From Glandiceps talaboti (lineage: Eukaryota; Hemichordata; Enteropneusta; Spengelidae): 64,000 nucleotides of DNA. The stretch lies in assembly GCF_964340395.1 (NCBI RefSeq), contig NC_135556.1, positions 7,745,001 to 7,809,000 on the forward strand, in the 5' to 3' direction. The notes under the pieces were generated by a model. That model was not told the DNA's origin. It worked only from the letters and a program-made list of their open reading frames with translations, and searched no databases. Made by a program: the position numbers and the translations under genes. This document shows positions 59,923 through 64,000 of the stretch, in pieces (positions within the stretch are counted from its first letter, which is position 1; each line of letters opens with the position of its first letter).

Positions 59923-60408
59923 TTATGATATTAATGTTTAGTTTTTATAAAGCTTTTTCCTACACATCGTCGTAAACCACAGCCTCTTTTACGGCACCGT
60001 CCAAATGCGCCGCCAATAGGCTCGTTATTTTTGCAGTGTCGCAAAAGAAATAACAGCTCTGGTTAGCGAGAATGTTTCCTACACTACTCAGAGTGCTTTA
60101 CTATTATTACCCCTTTACCCCTGGCACAGGCCTTTAACAGCACAAATACCCTTTATACTTCCTCAACTCAAGCAACTGTCTCCTGAGGCTGAAAGTCAAG
60201 GGATATAATTGTTACCTAATAGTAATAGCCCTCAGGGTAATAGACACCTACTAGTGCCCTAATAGCCAGGCAAGAAGTGTATATCATAAATAAATATCTA
60301 GTCATATTTTTGTACATCTCACCTCTCCAGAGTGATTGGCATTGATTTTATTTCCCAGTTTGATTTCTTTGTAGTCAATACCAGAATGCCTGGACAGAGT
60401 TCCATCTC
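56465..60408 (-). CDS. ILK: Integrin-linked kinase, C-terminal pseudokinase exons (partial)
   Basis: Six exons, in transcript order: 60408-60323, 59823-59595, 58870-58749, 57813-57714, 57238-57108, 56617-56465 (stop TAA at 56465-56467). All have GT..AG borders and matching phases and encode about 273 residues, corresponding to roughly residue 179 to the end of the 452-aa human protein. ILK is the scaffold of the ILK-PINCH-parvin complex at integrin adhesions. Diagnostic runs: [120 protein letters not shown] and [20 protein letters not shown]. As in known ILK it is a pseudokinase: no HRD motif, and DFG is replaced by DVK; the APE motif and an AK lysine remain. The N-terminal ankyrin repeats were not found in 60409-64000 and probably lie beyond the window. 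Confidence 0.95.
56636..56880. repeat. 50-bp minisatellite in the ILK last intron
   Basis: About five units at 50-bp spacing of CTGACATCAAACACTGCCCT, CTACGACAGAAATGTACTAG and TTCAGATCAC. It starts about 20 bases upstream (minus strand) of the last-exon acceptor. Confidence 0.9.
58388..58720. repeat. 67-bp minisatellite, five units, in an ILK intron
   Basis: Five units at exactly 67-bp spacing with TTGATAGCAGTAATCAATAC, GTGTACTAAAGGCAGAA and AAGTCTGACTGGACTTTTCC. The array ends about 30 bases from the exon at 58749-58870, on its donor side. Confidence 0.95.
58871..59594. other. ILK intron with direct repeat
   Basis: A ~100-bp segment is duplicated: AACTTTAGGATCCTTTACAT with AATATGCAAAATGC, then TTTGTACCAA, at about 58917-58970 and again at about 59010-59060. 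The tetramer array follows. Confidence 0.7.
59145..59304. repeat. (GACA)n tetramer microsatellite in an ILK intron
   Basis: About 38 GACA units with a few variant units (GGCA, GTCC, GACT). Frames on both strands through it are low complexity. Confidence 0.95.
59850..59922. repeat. (AAT)n microsatellite
   Basis: About 24 AAT units, just upstream (minus strand) of the ILK exon at 59595-59823. Confidence 0.95.
59966..60076 (+). repeat. ACGGCACCGTCC dispersed family, best copy
   Basis: Begins CATCGTCGTAAACCACAGCC, continues TCTTTTACGGCACCGTCC, and ends ACAGCTCTGGTTAGCGAGAATG. Inserted in an ILK intron. Head and tail are shared with copies at 23.33 and 36.00 kb. Confidence 0.7.
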
Positions 60409-63400
60409 CTGAAAATCATAAGAGAAATAACTTTGTCAATACTCTATTTATACATTTATGATATGCAAGGGACCAAAGTTAGTGTTCCTACATCACCAGA
60501 TACAGTATTTAAATGCTGGTGTGAATTACAATTGTACATCTACCATCATGGTTTTATGTCAGTTCAATGAATGTATTGCTATGGTTGGCACATTGTACAC
60601 AATTGTGGAATGATATTACTTAATTTTATGGTATTGGTTACCATCTTGAATATTTCAGTAAGTTTACTTGGACGCCTGGCAAGGAAAGTGTGGCATTTGT
60701 ATTGTTGACAGTGACAAATTTTATGTCATCATTCATTGGACTTCAAAAACATATTTGGTGTTTGCTACTCAAGAATAATTTTTGAAGCAACTATGATTTC
60801 TGTTTATATGTTGCTAGACAATTTGCCTACATCCACAGGGGCAAAGACAACACTATCCTTGCTGGTCTTGTTTCATATAATATGTATATGAGGGCACTGT
60901 TTATTACGATCATATTACAAAACTACAGGATATTATCCAGTCAATCTACATCACAACATGACATTGTGTCTATGCAGCCATTCTGAGTCATCAGTTTGAT
61001 ACTTTAGTCCTGCTTGCAGACAGAGTAAGTTGGGACTTAATTCTGACATTGTTCCTCTCCTTCTCTGTCCTACAGAGGGCCAGCCATGAAACCTGGACTT
61101 GCCAGAAATGTCAGTAACTAAAGAATTAGCATTCCTAGTGGTCAAATATTAGCAATCGATTGACTACTTACTCAATTGACAAATCTTTGACTACAGTCAT
61201 ATCTGAATGAATTATGAAGTTTCATAATTTCAAACATCCCTCCTTGGGTTATCCAATATGGCCATATACGCTTGCGTACGTTAAGGTGGATGGTTTGAAA
61301 TTTTGAATTAAAATCATTTTATTTAAAATTACAAAGTTTTGATATCAAGATTCTTGGTCGTCCGGGCAGGACTTTTGTGATTAAAGAGATGTGAAAAAGT
61401 AGAGAGTCGATCAATTGCTAATATTTGACTGCTGGGCCTAGAATTTGTTTGTTTTGTTATTGGCATGCAAGTATTTTGCTTGCATGCTTGGAATAAGTTT
61501 AGGCTTGTTATTAAATAGGTTTTTTGCAGGACGGTGTAGAATAGGACAATGTCGGAATCAAAGCAGCAATGAATAGCACATATATAGAATGATGCATACA
61601 TGTACCAGTACTAGCAGCAGTCAAACATGCCTCCATCCCACCCCACGCCCACCCCACCCCCTCAAACACACACATATACACACACACCACAACCATACCT
61701 AGATACTCAGATTTGCACAACCAGCTTCAGAAATGGCTGTACAGACTAACATATAGATACATTACAAGAACACACAAATGTCTATACATAAAACCAATAC
61801 ACAGAACCAATCCCCAAAACACTTCAGGCTAGCAGCCATTAGTGTTACTTACACTACATGTTCATATTATTTACCATCAATATTCATTTCAGCTGGGATA
61901 GACATGAAACATATGGCCCATATCATTAATGGTCAATGACTTAAAGTGTCATGACCCCATAGGTCACTCATAATTCTCTTCAAATGATAACAATTATGCA
62001 TGATGATGAGGATGATAACTTCCCAATCACAATTTCCATGAAAATAATTTGGAATACTGCCTCATTACAATGTCAATACATCTCCATATATGGATTTTAT
62101 CTATTAACATGGAAGGTTTGTAGCATGCTAGACTGTGTAGGATTTTGACTATTGTCTCCCATCGTGACTAGCATTTCCCTGACGTTTTTTCAATGATGAA
62201 GCTACTAGGGAAAGAAAAATGGTACAAATTCTTGTGTATTTTTAGCTGAGAGATGATGTCAACATCACCACCAATTGATTAGAACTAACTTGGAAATGAA
62301 ACCGTACAATTATTAAATGACACTTATTATTAACAAACCTGTCTTAGTAGACAGGAATAGCCAATCACAAAGGGATAGATTTCATGATGGACATAGATGT
62401 ATTTGTGGTGGGTTGATCATAGACTCTCTCACACCCTAAGGAGCGTCACTAGCAGCTGTTTTATATGTACTGATATCTACAGGGGCGTTGCAATAACATG
62501 TCAAAGAATGGTTAGTCCTATGTAGTTGATGAGGATGGACAGTACAAGGATAACAGAACTGAGTGCAAGTATGTCATATATATTGGTACATACAAAACAG
62601 CTGATAGTGTCAATGCTTCTGGGGCTGTGAGAGAGTCTAGGTTGAATGTCGCTGCGGGAGATCATAATCTAATTTTAGGTTTGAATACAGGACTGTTAAG
62701 GGAAATGCTATTAGCAATAGGAGAAAATAATCAAAATCCTCACACAACTAGACTCTAGGGTAAAAGCTTTGCAGTATTCAAATTTTAGATAGATCCCAGC
62801 TCCTTCAACTCACTCACTATGATACTTTGTCACAGCATAGTATTTGCCATGATCTATATTTGCATACTACTGACTGTATTGAGGAGAGCACTAAATCATA
62901 TTTTTATATTTGCTTACATATTATATTACTTCCTTTTAGTCTGTTTGATATTAACACATATTGGAATGTAATTATGATATTAATAAGATCATGCATAGAC
63001 TGCCCTTGACATACAGTCCCAGCAGACATCAGTCATATGGCTGTATTAAATTACATATATTGATACACATGTCCCTGGTGATGTGTTGACATTTAATACT
63101 CATGTCAAGATTGTTTTCACAAAATTCTTGCATTTCTGTAACTTTTTATCATATCTTCACTTTATTTTAGACTACAGTAGTAACAGGAATTCCCAGTAAT
63201 GTTTTACGGCCAAAATTGTTGTCAAAACTGATCAAATTTACATAACAAAGTCCCCTTCACTTTCCTGTCAAAATCGTTTCAACAAAATTCTTGCATTTTT
63301 GAAACTTTTTGTCACATCTTAACTATATTTTAAACTGCACGTGTAGAAGTTAATCCTAATTTTGTTTTACTGTCAAAATTTTGGTTAAAATTGATCAAAC

Positions 63401-64000
63401 TTACAAAAAATTCCCACACTTTTCTGTCAAAATCATTTCAACAAAATTCTTCCATTTTTGTAACTTTTTGTCACATCTTAACTTTATTTTAGAATGTCCT
63501 TTATAAGTTATTTCTAAATATGTTTAACAACCAAATTCTTCTCAAAATTGATCAAATTTACAAAAAAATTCCATCATATTGAGTCTTTGTTGACTACATC
63601 CAAGGTGAAAACAACACACACTATACTGTGAAATCTTATCCTTGCACATATGCTGTATCAGTTTCAAAGCAAGGTTTATACAGCTCTATTTTAGACACAT
63701 GGCATTTTAATATGAGTACTAGTAATGAATTAATAACAATTCCTGCATACTGACTACTAAATGTGCAGTGATAAATCATAAAAAGTAATTACAATGTAAT
63801 TTTAATGATTATCGAATCAGAGTAGAAAGGGGTCAGATTACTGTACTGGGTTCTGAGACAGGACATAGTTATGACATGATGTAACCAGTATTATGTTCCC
63901 CTTGAAATCTATGCAGTTTATAACTAACATACTGCAGTGGCTGTAACAGTTGTTTTTTTTATCTCAATATTTATTTTAAGAAAAAGGGTTAAAAGAATCA
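60409..64000. other. ILK upstream intron or flank
   Basis: I searched the minus strand by eye for ILK ankyrin-repeat and linker motifs (HWAC, PLHYAC, PYKDTFW) and found none. Apart from a ~160-bp tandem repeat at 63.1-63.6 kb and short CA-rich patches, nothing stands out. Since ILK continues to the left from this point, most of it is probably a long intron. Confidence 0.5.
63100..63575. repeat. ~160-bp tandem repeat, three units
   Basis: Three diverged copies of a unit containing TTTCAACAAAATTCTTGCAT, AACTTTTTGTCACATCTTAA and AATTGATCAAATTTACA. CAAAATTCTT lies at about 63119, 63282 and 63441. Confidence 0.85.

Noticed and set aside
60951-61145. Minus-strand 64-codon ORF upstream of the ILK exons
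   Set aside because: It shows no ankyrin-repeat or linker sequence expected for ILK and no convincing splice borders.

Overview
This window is animal nuclear DNA. It is AT-rich, has spliced genes with GT..AG introns, very abundant simple repeats (one perfect CT tract is about 220 bp), many poly-C/poly-G runs, and several families of short non-autonomous transposons. The proteins point to a bilaterian. The repeat style suits a marine invertebrate (deuterostome or lophotrochozoan), but I cannot name the species from the sequence alone.

Layout. 1-12 kb is repeat-rich with no gene I can support. At 12.1-13.1 kb on the minus strand is one intact 331-codon ORF for an unrecognised, highly charged protein. 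13-33 kb is again gene-poor and holds foldback elements, perfect hairpins, minisatellites and tRNA-derived pieces. 33-60 kb is a compact cluster of four conserved genes: RAB9 (minus, single coding exon), POLR1D/RPC19 (minus, five coding exons), VAMP7 (plus, seven coding exons) and the C-terminal pseudokinase half of integrin-linked kinase ILK (minus, six exons; the N-terminal ankyrin half is not visible and probably lies beyond the right edge). All exon joins were checked by reading frame and splice phase.

POLR1D and VAMP7 are head to head. Only about 100 bp separate the POLR1D start codon from the donor of the likely VAMP7 leader exon, and a consensus CRE lies between them. VAMP7 and ILK converge. 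RAB9 and VAMP7 both work in late-endosome/lysosome traffic. The other two genes (RNA polymerase I/III subunit, focal-adhesion scaffold) have no obvious functional link, so the cluster is neighbourhood, not operon.

Most notable observation: VAMP7 intron 2 carries a tandem array of 56-bp units. Each unit repeats the 3' splice site and the first 19 nt of the next exon, so the true acceptor is preceded by about a dozen near-identical decoy acceptors in perfect 56-bp register. By frame, use of any decoy would create a premature stop. A hAT-type MITE has inserted into one unit of this array, and the intact units confirm its 8-bp target duplication. Other leads are a TCACGTGA (CLEAR-type) box upstream of RAB9, a five-copy 46-48-bp array in which every unit has a perfect TGACGTCA, a ~370-bp-arm inverted repeat, and at least four dispersed short-element families.
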